Origin: Isochrysis galbana
Lineage: Eukaryota; Haptophyta; Isochrysidales; Isochrysidaceae
NCBI GenBank assembly: GCA_018136815.1
Contig: CM030933.1
Location: forward strand, 2,777,144 to 2,841,143
Length of the DNA stretch: 64,000 bases
Reading direction: 5' to 3'
The number at the start of each line of letters is the position of its first letter. Position 1 is the first letter of the stretch. A program made the position numbers and the translations under genes. The notes under the pieces were generated by a model. The model saw only the letters and a program-made list of their open reading frames with translations, was not told where the DNA came from and did no database searches. Below, in pieces: positions 42,372-54,159 of the stretch.

Positions 42372-43140
42372 AACGGACCTACCGTCCGCGTTGCCATATT
42401 GGATGTTGTAAAAGTCCGTAAGGATATATCTCCACGCCAGGATACCTAAGTATCCTGAGGAGGGATGCGGTCTATCTATCTGATAGCAAAAAAGACGCTG
42501 GGCTATCTCAGAGCCCGGCCTAAGAATCATTCCCAGAAGTCCTTCGATGAACTCGAAGATGGGCTCCATCGCGATGCACGTGGCTATGTGGGTGGAGCTC
42601 TCGGGGGCTATACCGCAAAAGCGGCACGTCGGATCGTCGGCGAACCGGTTCGCCGTGGCTATTCTCCTATGTAGAACGTGTTTGAAGTGCATATACGAGT
42701 CCCTCGGTGTCAAAAAGTTGTACTTGTATAGCTGAGATACTTGTTTCCATTTCCCGGAGAGGTCCGGCAGTCGTTTTTCCCACCTCAATGTGGATTTTTG
42801 CTTCTTCGTTTTCCTCATTGCGAGGAACGCTTTGGTCAGCGCCTTGACGTTAACATCTTCTAGGGTTTTATTCGTGCCTTTAAACATGTATTCTTGCGGT
42901 ATCGGGTACGCCGTCTCGGCCGGGCCGTCGTATGCTCGGCCCCACTTCAGCGGAGTGCATAGTTCGTCCGGTAATGGCTGCGGGTTGGCCCTCTCATGGA
43001 TATGGGGTTCTCCCATAACGTTAAGCTTGACAGCTTGACTACGTGATAGGCGCCACTCCGGCGCAAGTAATACTTGTGTTCTTTATCCACCAGGATGTCT
43101 CCTAGGTCGTGCGCGTCTGGGTCTTCTTGAGGGGCTAACT
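42372..43140 (-). pseudogene. LINE ORF2 C-terminal domain (in the inserted copy)
   Basis: Nearly collinear with 28860-29640: PLKWGRAYDGPAETAYPIP, RWEKRLPDLSGKWKQVS, HRRIATANRFADDPTCRFC and LGILAWRYILTDFYN. The frame is intact up to the nested insertion. Confidence 0.82.
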
Positions 43141-43469
43141 CATGTTCTCCCGGAGTGAGGGGGGATGTATGGCTTGATGAATGCCCACATCGACGGGTAG
43201 CGTTCCTTGGCCAAATCCACGCGGAAGTCTCCACATCCACGGCCCATACCCATACCTGAGACTGTGGCGAGCAGCATCGCCAGGATGGCGCCGCTCATGC
43301 CCTCCTCCATGTGTTCGCAGAACTTGAGGGCTGGGCTGCGGATCTCCTCGTAGGTGCGGTGACCGAGTCGCTTGGCGAGGAAGACAAAGTACTGGCCCAT
43401 GGCGAAGGAGCGAGGAGGCTGGTTGGAGGAGGAAGAGGAGAGTGAAGCGGGGTGTGGTGGAAGAAGGCT

Positions 43470-44790
43470 GGGAGTTTTGTCGGGGGTGGTCGCGTCTGGA
43501 TACGCGAATAGTCTGTCCTTCGCCTTTTGCTTTCGGGTTCGATTCGCGCTGGGGGTGTAGTCCGCAATGGCGTCTATGGCGTCGAACACTTTTTTTGTCG
43601 CGGGGCACCACGCTAGGTGGCACGAGTTTTCCTGATGGCGGTTAACCTACTTTTATAAGTGGGGGTCAATGGGGGCCTCGCGCCCCCCTCTCTCCATTGC
43701 GGACACCCCCCGGGGTGGGCCCGTACATTCAACCCCAGCCCCTGCCCTCTGGCAGGGGCAGGGCACTCATCAATACAGCCCAGACCCCTAGTGGGCGCGG
43801 GCCGCGAGCCGCACTCCCAGGCCCGCATGGGCCTGCTCTCGTACTGACTCCCCCCCCCATCCCTGGTCGCCAGGCAGACAGGGGCCTCAGGGCGGCACCC
43901 AAGGCCAGCGAGGCGAGCGAGGGAGAGGCAGGAGGGGCCAGGGGCTGAGCCCCAGCCTCCACTGCCCCCTGAGCTGCCCTTGCTGGCCCTCTGGGCGCCC
44001 CTGAAGGACCTCTGAGAGCAGGCCATGGCGCGCCGCATGACGACGCGCCGCAGGGACCGGGGCGGAAGAGAATGGAACGAGGGAGAGGGGGGGATTTGCA
44101 CCCCCCCCGATGGAGTGTGGTGAGAAACGAGCCCCGTTTGCGTTAGCAAACGGGCGAAGGGGGGCGGCTGGCGACAGGAGAGGCGAGAAGAAGGGAGTGG
44201 CTCAAGACGTCCCTGTGGCAGGTATCGGGGGGCGCAGACATTTATTTCTTCGAGGACCGCTCGCGGCGCGAGCTGTAAGGGCCGTTCTCCTTTTTTGACG
44301 AGAGGTTCCTCCCCCCCCCCCCGGTGCTTTTTCCCGGAGAGTCGGCCGGCGTCGACCGGACCGCCTCAATGGGTTTTCCCTCATTTTAACTTGTGGGGAG
44401 TTAGAATGGGAGCCGGGGGCCTGCGAGGGGGGAGATGTGGAAGGGTGCATAGGAGTATGTATCTGTGACAACAGCACGCGCCAAGGTGTACGGGCAGGTG
44501 CGCTGAGGGCTGTCGTGTTAGTACCGGGCTAGTGAGAGTAGTGGTACTAACGCTCAGATAGATTATTATTATTATATCCTGATGGCGGTTGCACAGCCTA
44601 CATTTTTCCGTTGGGCTGTCCGTGAATCTATTCTTAGTTCCTATTCTTCTGTGAGTGATGTGCTTGAAGTGAGGGTGTTTGTCGTTGTGTTTTAGTAATG
44701 GCAGGGTGTATAGCTTGGCTACGTGTTTCCAATCTTCTTTTGTGATGTCTAGCCGTTTCTCCCATGCCTTCCTAGCACGTGCCGGTCATC
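43470..44790 (-). pseudogene. LINE ORF2 C-terminal fragment (another family), split by an insertion
   Basis: Minus strand: ARKAWEKRLDITKEDWKH, then HFKHITHRRIGTKNRF and EKCRLCNRHQ up to 44591. After removing 43644-44576 and one duplication it continues in the same frame as ENSCHLAWCPATKKVFDAID. The zinc pattern CxxC..H...C is therefore reconstituted across the insertion. It matches 18240-18480 in order. Truncated at both ends. Confidence 0.85.
43644..44576 (+). mobile_element. SINE-like element inserted in LINE ORF2, with target-site duplication
   Basis: TCCTGATGGCGGTT at 43630-43643 and 44577-44590 flanks 933 bp. It starts AACCTACTTTTATAAGTGGG (hairpin-like), continues CAATGGGGGCCTCGCGCCCC, and ends with an (ATT)n tail, GATTATTATTATTATA. 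Its 5' part is shared with 26173-26435. No conserved ORF. Confidence 0.87.
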
Positions 44791-45343
44791 GAGAGAACCC
44801 TGAGCAGGTTCACGATCCTAGTCAGGGGCCTCGAACCCCAGGACGGAAACTCGAAAGCACGCACGAACAAGGCCTCCCAAGGTAGGAAGCCAAAGATCAA
44901 GACCCCCCGAGAACATAGCACCCCTATCTTTATAACAAACGACAAAGGAGCCCTAATCATGAATTCTAACCTAGTTCTAATAGCACAACCGCTCAATATG
45001 GCGGAACGACTAGCCTGAACGCGAGAACCTCCGCCGCGAGCCGCCCCCCATCGGCTACCGGACGGATACTCACGGACAGACCAACTCACTGACGCCTGAC
45101 ACCTAACACACGGAGGACACACGCAAAGGCCGGTAGCCCGATGGCATACGAGGAAGGAGGAAGTTAGGCCATCGGGGACCGATACACACCGCCTGCCACT
45201 GGAGACTCCAACACCCAGCCCCTAGGTAGAGCACAAGGGGACGTGCCACAAGGCAGGTGGAGGGGGGACAAGGGAAGCGGGCGAGGCTACATAGGCGGTT
45301 AGCGGGGTCGCGCGCGCGGCGAGAATATTAAGAAGTTTTTTTT
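44779..45343 (+). mobile_element. LINE 3' end (third family), 5'-truncated
   Basis: An open frame 44779-45018 (ERTLSRFTILVRG, then DKGALIMNSNLVLIAQPLN) resembles the last part of ORF2 at 18660-18900. A 320-bp 3'UTR follows, ending AATATTAAGAAG plus T8 (45336-45343). It abuts the opposite-strand LINE fragment, so it probably inserted there. Confidence 0.7.
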
Positions 45344-46053
45344 CCCCACATTTTGCTGGATTTTGTGCACACTTTGGCACCCACCACACATCTTCCAACG
45401 CATGCACTCACGGACGCGATGGCTGACGACTACCACACGGCCTACTATCTGTGAGAGAGCCATCGGATGCGTTGGCACGCTGGGAGCACCGCTACACAAT
45501 AACGATCAGAGACTCATCTTCTCCACCACATCCAATTCCAATTGCCAATTGGCAATTGGCCACCAAATTGGGGGTGTGGCACATGCTGTTGTAGACGAAC
45601 CTCCAAAGGGAGAATAGATCCATGTTTCGGGACACGCCCACGAACTAACACACACAAAGCTTGATGCACCCCAACTAGAATACTAGTTATACGATCGTCC
45701 CAACCACAGGAACAACAAGCTAACCAAGAGGCCTGTGCCCGAACTCCTCACTCCGAACCAGACCCACGGTAGTGCGCCTGGGACGGACCCCTGAAACCGA
45801 AAGAAAAGGAATTAAGGGGGGAAGGGAACGAGGGCGGATGTAGGGACATGCGGGCGGTGTCGGTAGAGAGGTAGTAGTACCAGGTCTGTAGTAGGTGTCA
45901 GCCAAGAAACTCCAGGTGTCTTTTTCTCTCCACCACATCCAACCACACTCGGCACCCGCGTAATCTCAAGTGAGCTGTGTGCGTGCACTAAAAACAATTG
46001 TTACAATAATCTGGGATGAGCACAGACATCTTTGGCGCGCAACAGCTTGTTCA
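45344..46053. other. Intergenic with a LINE family 2 3'UTR copy
   Basis: 45757-45910 matches the 3'UTR of the element ending at 19250 (GTAGTG..., CCCCTGAAACCGAAAGAAAA, GGAATTAAGGGGGGAA). A CCAATTGCCAATTGGCAATTGG palindromic repeat lies at about 45537-45558. No gene. Confidence 0.55.
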
Positions 46054-48957
46054 TCACGCGACGACCTCGACAGCCTCCGCCTCGGCAAGAGCCTTCTCAT
46101 CCTCAAGAGCGCGCTTCGCTGCCGCTGCCGCGCGAGCTTCGGCAGCAATCACCGCGGACTCTACCCATCCCAGTAGACCGCGCAAATGCGCAACATCCTC
46201 CTCGGTGAAGTTCTCCCTGCCGGCCATATTGGCGTCCCCAATGCCTGACAACACCTCGTTGATGAGAGCAACGGTCTCGGCATTTGCAGGTGGCGGTGTC
46301 CCTGCCGCGCGCACGTCGGACAAAATCGCAAGGAGTTCTACCCCCGCGGCCGAGTACTCTCCAGCATCTGTAGCAACGCGTATGGCCGTGTTGATCGTGA
46401 CGGCATTATGGCGCAGGCCTTCGTCGGAGATCTGTTTCAAGAGATCAAGAGCACCGGCGGCGTCGCCTGCGGCGGCGTGTGCGGCGATCGTCTTGGAGAA
46501 GGCGAGGGTGGCAAGTGGTAGCCCCGAGACGCGCAACTCGCCAAGGAGCTCATCGGCAGCAGCAGGCTGAGCAGCACGAGCGCAGGCCGAGATGGCGGCC
46601 GTGTAGCTAATCGTGTCGGGGCGAATGGGCGAGTCGAGACCATGCTACAAGCACAGCGGACGGTAGCGGATGAGAGGGTGGTTGTGTGTGCTTGTGTCGC
46701 AGCGCTGGTTATTGGAGGTGGGGATGTTGAGATCAACACAAGGCCAACTACCCGATCTAAGGGTACCACCACTCTCACGAAATACTGCACAGCGAGAGGG
46801 TGTTCAGGCAATCTCCGCCCACCTGGATCTCCCCGTCGATCATCTGCTGAAGTAAATCGCGTGCCTCCTGCCATCGGCCCGCGCGTCCTAGCGCAGAAAG
46901 AAGTGCGTTGTGCGTGACGCGATCTGGAGCGATCCCTCGTTGCACCATGAGGGATAAGAGTTGCTTAGCGTCGTCGGGCCGTGGTGGTTGGGCATTAGCA
47001 TAAGACGTCATTACGGCATTGTAGGAGACGGTATCGGGTTCGATGCCGGCCTCGGCCTTTCGGGGGGGGGGGCATTGGTGGAAAAGTGAACACGCGCACA
47101 GATGAATGAGTGGACGATAAAATTAGCGCCGACAAGATGGGAAGACGCACGGCCGAGCATGTCGAGTTGAGTAGGATACGCCTAGGATAGACGATCGCAA
47201 TTCAATGATCTTGTCGCCTTTCCAGGTGTAGCAAGTGGCGGTCCGGCAGCGATGCGAGCAAAGGCACAGATGCTCACCATCCCGTCGTTGAGCAATGAGA
47301 CAGCTCGCTGCCACTCTCCCGCCCTGGCGCATGCCCCAATCGCCGCGTTGAAGATGATGAGGTCAGGTGGCACACCTTCCATCTGCATTCTGCGGAGAAG
47401 CTGCAAAGCCCTCGTCCACTCGCCAGCCTTGTCGCAGGCTGAGATGGCAGCAGAGTATGTGATCGTGTTCGGAGGGATTCCAGCCTGCCTCATCAAGGCA
47501 ATGAGCCGTAGGGCGGTGCGCCATTCGCCGGCACGGGAGCATGATGCCACAGCTGCTGAGAAGGTGATTGTGTCGGGGGGAATCTGTTCAGATGGCGGGG
47601 GGGTTTGCGGATGGTGTGAGCACGGCGAATCGTAAGCCGTGGACACCCATCATACCACTGATCGTGCTTTGTACACGTTGTGGCGTCAGCCAACGCGATG
47701 ACACTGGCCGCACGTTCATGTCTTTATGTGAAGGGCAATGCGTCGACAGGCATTGTTTGACTTGGGCAAGAGAGCCTTGCGAACCTGCTCGGCTCGCATT
47801 TTGCGAAGGAGTTTGAGCGCCAGCTTCCATTTCCCCGCAGACTTCATGACAGATATCGCAGAGTTATATGTCACCTGCAGGGCGAGGAGTGGCGAACGGA
47901 TAGAGGGTGGGGAATGATGCTTCGTGGACATGGGAGGCCTTAACAGCTCGAGGACATTCGATCAACCATGGCGATCCTGGCGCAAGCGTAACAGCCCACT
48001 CGCGCTTCAAATAGGGGTGTTGCTTCAAGTGCTGATGAAGTAAGGGCCTGGGCTGAGCAGACTGTGTGCCCATGCACACGAAATGCCTTGGACCTTGGGC
48101 TCCAACCTCAGCCCAACATATGGCAAAGCCAAGCCTCACGCAACTCAACTCCGATGCAGCCAGCAACTCACCGTGTCACGTGGCACGTTGCGCTGTCGCA
48201 TACGCGCCAGCAACTCGAGCGTCTCGCGCCATCTCTTTGGCCGTGAAAGGGTTGAGATGAGCACATTGTAGTGCACCGTCTCGACTGGCAGGCCTGCGAC
48301 GTCTTCATCCTCATCGTCCCAATTGCCACCATCGTCGTCGTCGAGGTCCCCGTAGTCAAAGGGGTCGCCATCTTCATCCGACCCAAAAGCAGCGGCACGT
48401 GCACGCGCCAGCAAAGCCGCCGAGTCTTCCGCGCTCATCAGGCCGCTGACGTCCTCCGCGGGATCTCCAGTTATGACATTGCCTGCGGCTCCGTTGGCAG
48501 CTGGCTGCGCAGCGGCCGAGCTAGCCAGCGGGCGCGGCAAGGCGCGTTTGACCGTCATAGACCGGGAAGGCCGCGGTGTGGGCGCATTGGCCTCGAGCAG
48601 CTGAGCAAGTGCGAGCGCGAGCTCCCACTTGCCGCGCTGCCGTAGCCCGCTCAGCACCTCGAGAAGCATCTGGCCTCGCAGGCCGTCAGAGAGCGGCCGA
48701 ACCAGGCTAGCGAGTGCGGTCGGGTCGACCGGGGCAGTTCGCGTGGTGCGGAGTGCCTCAAGTTTCTGGAGCAGGCTGCGAGCGGCCGGCGACTCCCTCC
48801 TCACCCCACCCCGTGCCGCTGCTGGCCTCGCGAGCGCGATCAGGGGCCGAGCAGCGTGAGCGGGAGATGGAGCTATCAGCCGGCTGAGGGGAGAGCCAGG
48901 AGCGGGCAGGTAGCCGAGGGACGCGCAGCATAGCAGGAGGCTGAATGCTGCTACCAT
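46054..48957 (-). CDS. Pentatricopeptide repeat (PPR) protein, 5 exons
   Basis: Exons (minus): 48957-48172, 47874-47785, 47583-47278, 47056-46823, 46644-46054, all joined in phase 0 to 668 residues. The N-terminus (MVAAFSLLLCCASLGYLPAP, then an Arg/Ala-rich stretch) looks like a signal peptide plus transit peptide. PPR motifs start near residue 235: ETVHYNVLISTLSR, VTYNSAISVMKSAGKWKLAL, DTITFSAAVASCSRAGEW, NTITYSAAISACDKAGEW, DLIIFNAAIGACARAGEW, DTVSYNAVMTSYANAQ, DRVTHNALLSALGRAGRW and DTISYTAAISACARA. An acidic linker (DDDDGGNWDDEDEDV) precedes them. PPR proteins bind organelle RNA for processing, editing or stability. Introns fall close to repeat borders. Confidence 0.92.
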
Positions 48958-49691
48958 CTGCCGTGCCTAGCAGCAGGGTGGAGAACGGAAGAGGGGTTGC
49001 GGGGAGAGAGGGAGAGAGAGCGGGTGGGACGGGGGCGCGCGGGGAGAGGGAGAGAGAGGGAGAGGGAGGGGACAGCCGGCCAAGGGCGACGGAGCCGGCG
49101 ACGAGGAGGGGAGGAAGGGGGGGGGGGGGAAGGGGGGGAAGGGGGCTCTGCTCCTCGTCTCCTCTCTCTTCTGTTTCTCCTCTCTGCTTCTCTCTTCTCT
49201 TCTCTCTCCCTTCTCCTCTCTCCCTCCTCTTTCTGTCTCCTCTCTCTCCGTCGTCCCCTTCACCCCCTTTCTCCCCCCTTTCTCGTGTCTTTCTCTCTTC
49301 AACGAGATATATCATCTCTCTCTGTCTCTGTCCACCTCTCTGGTTCTCTCCCTCCTTTCCCTCTCGCGGAGAGAGCGTCACATAATCGCCCATTTTTAGA
49401 TTTAGTCGCCTGTTCTTCATTCCTTCATTTGTCTCCTCTTTTCGATTTGTTCTCGTACCTGTCGACGGCTATAGTCGCCAGTGTACAACAAAACTCACCT
49501 GTCCCACTCCAGTGCGCGCCGGCCGTTTGGCGTTTGGAGCGTCGGGTCAGCAGCGCTCGCTGGTGCCCCCCGCCTCTCTCTCTCCTTTTCTCTCTCCTTC
49601 TCTCTCTCTCTCCCTTTCTCACCTGCTGCGCGCGAGAGAGCGTTCGGAGCGTGCCGCGGGCGGTGTGGGAGAAGCAGAGAACGGGAGCGGC
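48958..49691. promoter_or_regulatory. Divergent promoter region PPR / CEP164-like, with GA and CT tracts
   Basis: 734 bp between outward-facing start codons. Purine-rich 48990-49145 (towards PPR), pyrimidine-rich 49150-49370, and CT-rich again 49570-49620, just before the CEP164-like start. Confidence 0.6.
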
Positions 49692-52600
49692 ATGGCACTC
49701 GGCCCGCGCGTGCCATCTGCCGAGATGAGCGAGGTCGAGGCGATGGCGACACATCTCGGGATGGACGTCAAGAAGGACCGAGACCTGCTGTGGATCGCCC
49801 ACCAGGCTCTGCATGCGCCGAGGCCCTCGGGGTGGCGCGACTTGCAGGATGCCGACGGCAAGGTCTACTACGTCGAGCAGTCCACCGGCCACACGAGCTG
49901 GTGGTTGCCGACCGATGACGAGTTCCGGCGGCTGTACAAAAAGAAGCGCGCCGAGAAGGCGAATGCTGCAAAGGTGCAGCCGTTCTCTTGCTCGCCATCG
50001 AGCACGTTGTCGGGCGCATCTCGGCCCGGGTCTTCTGTGTCGGCCATCCCTCCGATTCGCGCCCGCAGCGCCCGGGGCGCCAGCGAGATCGAACGGGTTG
50101 CCGCACAGAATTGTGAAGCGGGCTCCCTGAGCGCTCGTCCTTCAACAGCCATCAGCGGCACGCGCTCGCTGCCACCGGCGTCCGGCGCTTCCGCCCGATC
50201 AATTGTCGTGCCTGGTGGCGAGCGGCGCCCATCGGGCGCCGTGCTGCTTCCGTCGTCTCCACGACAGCGCATGCGTGCGGAGTTTTGGGCCAATGTCAGC
50301 GGGCCTCACGATGCGGCGCGTTCGGGCCAAGTGGCGCAGTGGCAGCAGTCACTGGTCGAGCGCGTGAAGCTGCGTGTTGCAACGCGCGAGCACGTCTCGA
50401 ACACGAGCGCCAGGCACGCTGCTCGCGCGCGTTCCCGCCGAGAGGATGCGCGCGCACGCTCGCGCGCAGTGGGTCAGGATGTGCCCCCACCTCGACGTGA
50501 CCCGGCTTTGTCGCACAGCTCGCTCCATGACATTGATGAGCCGCCACTCTTGCCGACCGAGGGCGAGGAGTCAATGCTGCAACTGCGGCAGGCCGAGTAC
50601 TACCGGTGGCGCGACGAGTACACCAAGCTCGAGCTACAAGCACAGGACATTGGTAAGGCGATCGCGCAGCGCCGTGAGGCGCTCAACGAGATCAACAACA
50701 AGTTCGGCTGCACCTCCGAACGTGGCTGGCGGGCCCAGCAAGAGACAAAACGGCTCGCTCGGGATCGCGAGGTGCGCAAGCGGCGCAATGATGCTCTTCA
50801 GCGCGCGATCCTGGCGGAGAAGAGGGTGTCCGAGCTAGACGATGTGAACGCACAATATGTAAAGACGATCAACGAATTGCGTGAGCACCGGCAGGTGTAC
50901 TTGTCGGCGGCGAAGGGCGTGGACGCGCGAATCGCCAAGCTGGCGAGAGAGACGCCCCACTTGAAGACGTTTTGCGAGAACGCGCTCAACACGCGGGATC
51001 GGCTGGTTCGTCAACTGAGTAAGATGCAGGAAGAATTCAACACGCAGGTGATCTGTCCGGCCTGCAAGCCCAGCTATCGGGCGTCACCGTGGATACTGAT
51101 TGGGGATTGATGTACCGAACGCCTCGGAGCACCTGAGCCGGCGCCGTTTCTGTCGATTCCTGTGACACTGCACCCTTTGTGCCACACGACGGGCGAGGAT
51201 GCGGTGGCCAATTTGCCCCATCGTCGCCTTCTGACGCCGCCAATCGCTTGCACTCGTGTAGGTTCGTCAACACCGCTCGGCTATGCTCAGTCTTGCCGAT
51301 GACGATAAAGAAGAACAGGTGTGGCATCCACGCGCGGCAGGCCCACGTAGGGAGTGTAACCCTTCCAAAGCGGCAGTCGCACGGCGTTTCTACGCCACCT
51401 CTCCCGGTCAGCCGTCTCTGAAAGAATGGTATTTGTATTTTGCGACCATTGATGGCACCTCCGTTTGTCACGCTCCCCAACCCCTCGTCCGCAGGCTAAG
51501 CTCGATTATCATCGTGAGCAGGCGGGAGACGTAAGCGAAACCAGACGACGGCTTGAGTACGCCCGCTTGCGGGATGCGCGCACCAAGGCGGAGCGCAATG
51601 GTATCCGCTACGGCGCCTTGCGATCACAATTGGCCTCTTGGGTCTCTGAGTTTCACCGAATTGTGCGTGGTTCGTCAAGCGAGGTGCCGCTTTCGATCGG
51701 CGCGCCCGGAGATATTGCCTGGGCTAAGCAAGTGGCAAGACAGACAGTGGAAGAGTGCAAGACCAACGAGCGACGAAACACGTCCATGCTTGGGCACTTA
51801 CAAAGAGTGCTCGAGCCGCAACAGCAGCATCTGATCCGAGAGGTGGAGGCCGCCGAGGAGGAGGAAGCTGAAGTGCTCGCGAAGCTGAAGCGGCTTGAGG
51901 AGCGACAAGGCGAGAAAGACCGCGAGGAGGCGGTGCAGGCACAGATTGAGGTTCCCCAGCTGGAGCTGGCGATTTCAAGCTTGGAAAATGCCCTACGTAC
52001 AGTCGAAGCCTCCGCCCACCGAATGCGTGATAACATCCGGCAGATGAGCGGTGAGAAGGGTTCGGCACAGGCACTAGGCAGACAAGAGAGTGTGGCGGCC
52101 AATGCGGGGGCAGGGCCCAATCATATCAACGGCAACAAAGTATCCCATCCAGTCGAACAAGTACTCTTGGAGCTTCACGCTGCCATTGAGGCGATTGCGT
52201 TGAGGGCAACTAGACTTCGAGCGGCGCGTGATCGCGTCGACTTCTGCGCCAAACAGCCTATTATTGAGCGATGGCTCAACTCCCTTAGCGGCAAGCACGA
52301 AGGCTCAGAGCCGTTTCTATCCGGCCGGGGCTTGCTACGAGTGACGCAGAAGGTAGTTAGCCGCTTGGCGCTCGATCGGGACGAGGATCAGGTGGGTGAG
52401 GTGATGGTACAAATGCTCCTGGAAGACTATCAGCATGCAGTTCGAGAGGAGGCACGCACGTCCACCGAAGACAAGGGGGTTCCAATCGTTCGTGCACACA
52501 ACGAACTGTCGATTGTTCGTGCACACAACGAAAGGTACGAGGAATCATCTAGCAGGCTCGATAAGATCGCCGAATCCGCCGAGATCGGCCAAATAAACTC

Positions 52601-52709
52601 AAAACCAAGCGAAGTCGTCCCAGCGCCATCATTAGTCAATAGCCTTGCCTCGGCATATACGGACGTGTTAAAGGTCGGGGCCTCTGGGGCTTTGCCGGAG
52701 ATCGCTTGA
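49692..52709 (+). CDS. WW-domain coiled-coil protein, CEP164-like, 2 exons
   Basis: Exons 49692-51047 and 51495-52709 join in phase 0 (intron 447 bp) to 856 residues. Residues about 20-85 read LGMDVKKDRDLLWIAHQAL, then a WW domain (PSGWRDLQDADGKVYYV...TGHTSWWLPTDDEF). This is the arrangement at the N-terminus of centrosomal protein CEP164, including the leading LG(I/M)D..LLWIA helix. The second WW aromatic is Trp in SWW. A Ser/Pro/Arg-rich linker follows, then long coiled coils (residues about 290-440 and 455-650). CEP164 acts at distal appendages in ciliogenesis; a basal-body role is inferred. A 27-bp in-frame duplication (IVRAHNE twice) lies at 52486-52533. Confidence 0.78.
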
Positions 52710-53398
52710 TGAAATGAGCACTGCAGGAAGGGGATGCCACAGCGGCCACCTGCGATTTTACTTCGATTGTCCTCCCTAGTTCTTTTGCGGTACGGATTGA
52801 GGGGCACCTAGGCACACTATTATTGTGTGCATTTCCATCACTTTGGGTATGTACGCGCTCCTTTCTTACCCATGGTTGAGCGGCCAAGTGATCGCGCTCC
52901 AAGATCCCTTTGTCCGCGGCGATCTTGCCCCAGCTTGCTGCATGCGCCGGAATTGCACATGAATCCATGATACCGTCATGATGCTTTTGCAACATACCAG
53001 TGGCACGTATTACCACCTTCTACAAGAATTCACTTTGACAAAAGACGTTGTCAAAAAGTAATCCTGATTCGTATCATACAAAGACACAAAACTGTGCAAA
53101 GCGCATGTCGCATTCATAGTCATAGTCACGTACAGATCATGCGATTTCGGGTCTTGCTTTTGTGTTGTCTTCAGGGTGCGGCCACTTCGTGACGCCCAGG
53201 TCAACCTGTGGCCTGTGGGCGTTAGGGTTGCCCTAATCTCCTGTGATGCTGCATGTAATGCGTTGTTCCCACTGGTCTGTTCGCTAGTCGCTAGTTGCCG
53301 CAAGTCTAAAGGTCGCAGGTCGTGAGTGCCGCAAGGGGTTTATTTTTACGTTCGTTGGGCGTTGTTGATTGTTGACTCTTCACTCTTCAGTCTTCAGG
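52710..53398. other. Intergenic, no supported gene
   Basis: 3' flank of the CEP164-like gene and unrecognised sequence. Confidence 0.5.
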
Positions 53399-53530
53399 GA
53401 ACTAAATTTATACTTGGTTGACCGACAACTATCTTTAAAAAGATCGTCATGGAGCGCGCGCTCCCCTCCTCCCCTGCCGTCACCCCCGCCGCGCCGGCCG
53501 ATCTGTTGTATTCAGGCCTCTCGGCGTGAA
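53399..53530 (+). mobile_element. Two adjoining retroelement 5' ends
   Basis: AACTAAATTTATACTTGGTT (53400-53419, decayed SINE-type hairpin) is followed by GACAACTATCTTTAAAAAGA (LINE-type hairpin, 53431-53444) and ATG 53449 opening MERALPSSPAVTPAAP. The similarity fades after about 53520. Confidence 0.65.
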
Positions 53531-53737
53531 TATTTCGGCATGAGCGCGCTCCTTCTTCGTTATATATCGTCTTCTATGTTCGTCGTGGTCACGCAAGGCG
53601 TGCCGATTCGGATTCTCCGTGGGCTCCAGTCCTGGTTCGCCGATTTTCGTCTCGAAATTCGAAGATTTGAGTTTTATTTTTACCGTTACGGTAATTGTCC
53701 ACGCGTTTAAGGTAAGAGATGCAGGTAACAGAACTGG

Positions 53738-54060
53738 CCCCCCCCTTCTGCAGTTCCCTCCCCCTTCTGCAGTTCCCTCCCTCTTCTGCAGTTCCCTCTT
53801 CTGCAGTTCCCCTCTTCCCCTCTCTCCATTCCCTGATTTTCTCGGGCCAGGCCGGGAAAAATACGTGAATGTGAGGGAGGATTGGGTCAGTATTGTGATT
53901 CCCCCCTCCGCGGTTCCCCCCCCCTTCCGCAACTCTCCTCCCTCCCCTCTCTCCACTCCCTGATTTTCCCGGGCCAGGCCGGGAAAAATACCTGAATGTG
54001 AGGGAGGATTGGGTCAGTGTTGCGATCTCACCCCCCTCGGCAGTTTCTCCCCCCCCCCTT
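53738..54060. repeat. TTCTGCAGTTCCCTC array and 127-bp tandem repeat
   Basis: CTTCTGCAGTTCCC(TC) occurs four times at 53745-53812. A unit with GGGCCAGGCCGGGAAAAATA and GTGAGGGAGGATTGGGTCAG occurs at 53844 and 53971, period 127 bp. Confidence 0.9.
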
Positions 54061-54159
54061 CCGCTCCCCCCCTTCTCCCCCCTCCGCTCCTCCCCTCCCC
54101 CCCCCTCCGCTCCTCCCCTTCCCCTCCGCTGTTCCCCCCCTCCGCCGTTCCCTTCCCCC

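Larger units (their letters stand above)
41069..43164 (-). mobile_element. LINE family 1 inserted in a gene, 5'-truncated, with target-site duplication
   Basis: ATGTATGGCTTGATGAA occurs at 41052-41068 and 43165-43181, flanking the element. The minus strand carries ORF2 C-terminal coding (from an HELAPQEDPDAHDLGDIL block near 43140, through GEPHIHERANPQ, to NRFADDPTCRFCGIA and DGRSV near 42365), interrupted by a nested SINE-like element. The family 3'UTR and AAGAAGA plus T8 then meet the duplication. About 1.3 kb without the nested insert. Confidence 0.9.
40700..43400 (-). pseudogene. Unidentified gene interrupted by a LINE insertion
   Basis: The minus strand reads MGQYFVFLAKRLGHRTYEEI... from ATG 43400 to about 43165 (..MWAFIKPY). 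It resumes at 41068 (..KPYMGRWCKANLMLVGDY) and ends at 40700 with a lysine-rich tail. Removing the LINE plus one copy of its 17-bp duplication restores one frame of about 200 residues. Motifs GRGCGDFR and ANLMLVGDYSDEYD suggest a compact domain that I cannot name. The copy is dead unless the insertion is spliced out or polymorphic. Confidence 0.75.
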
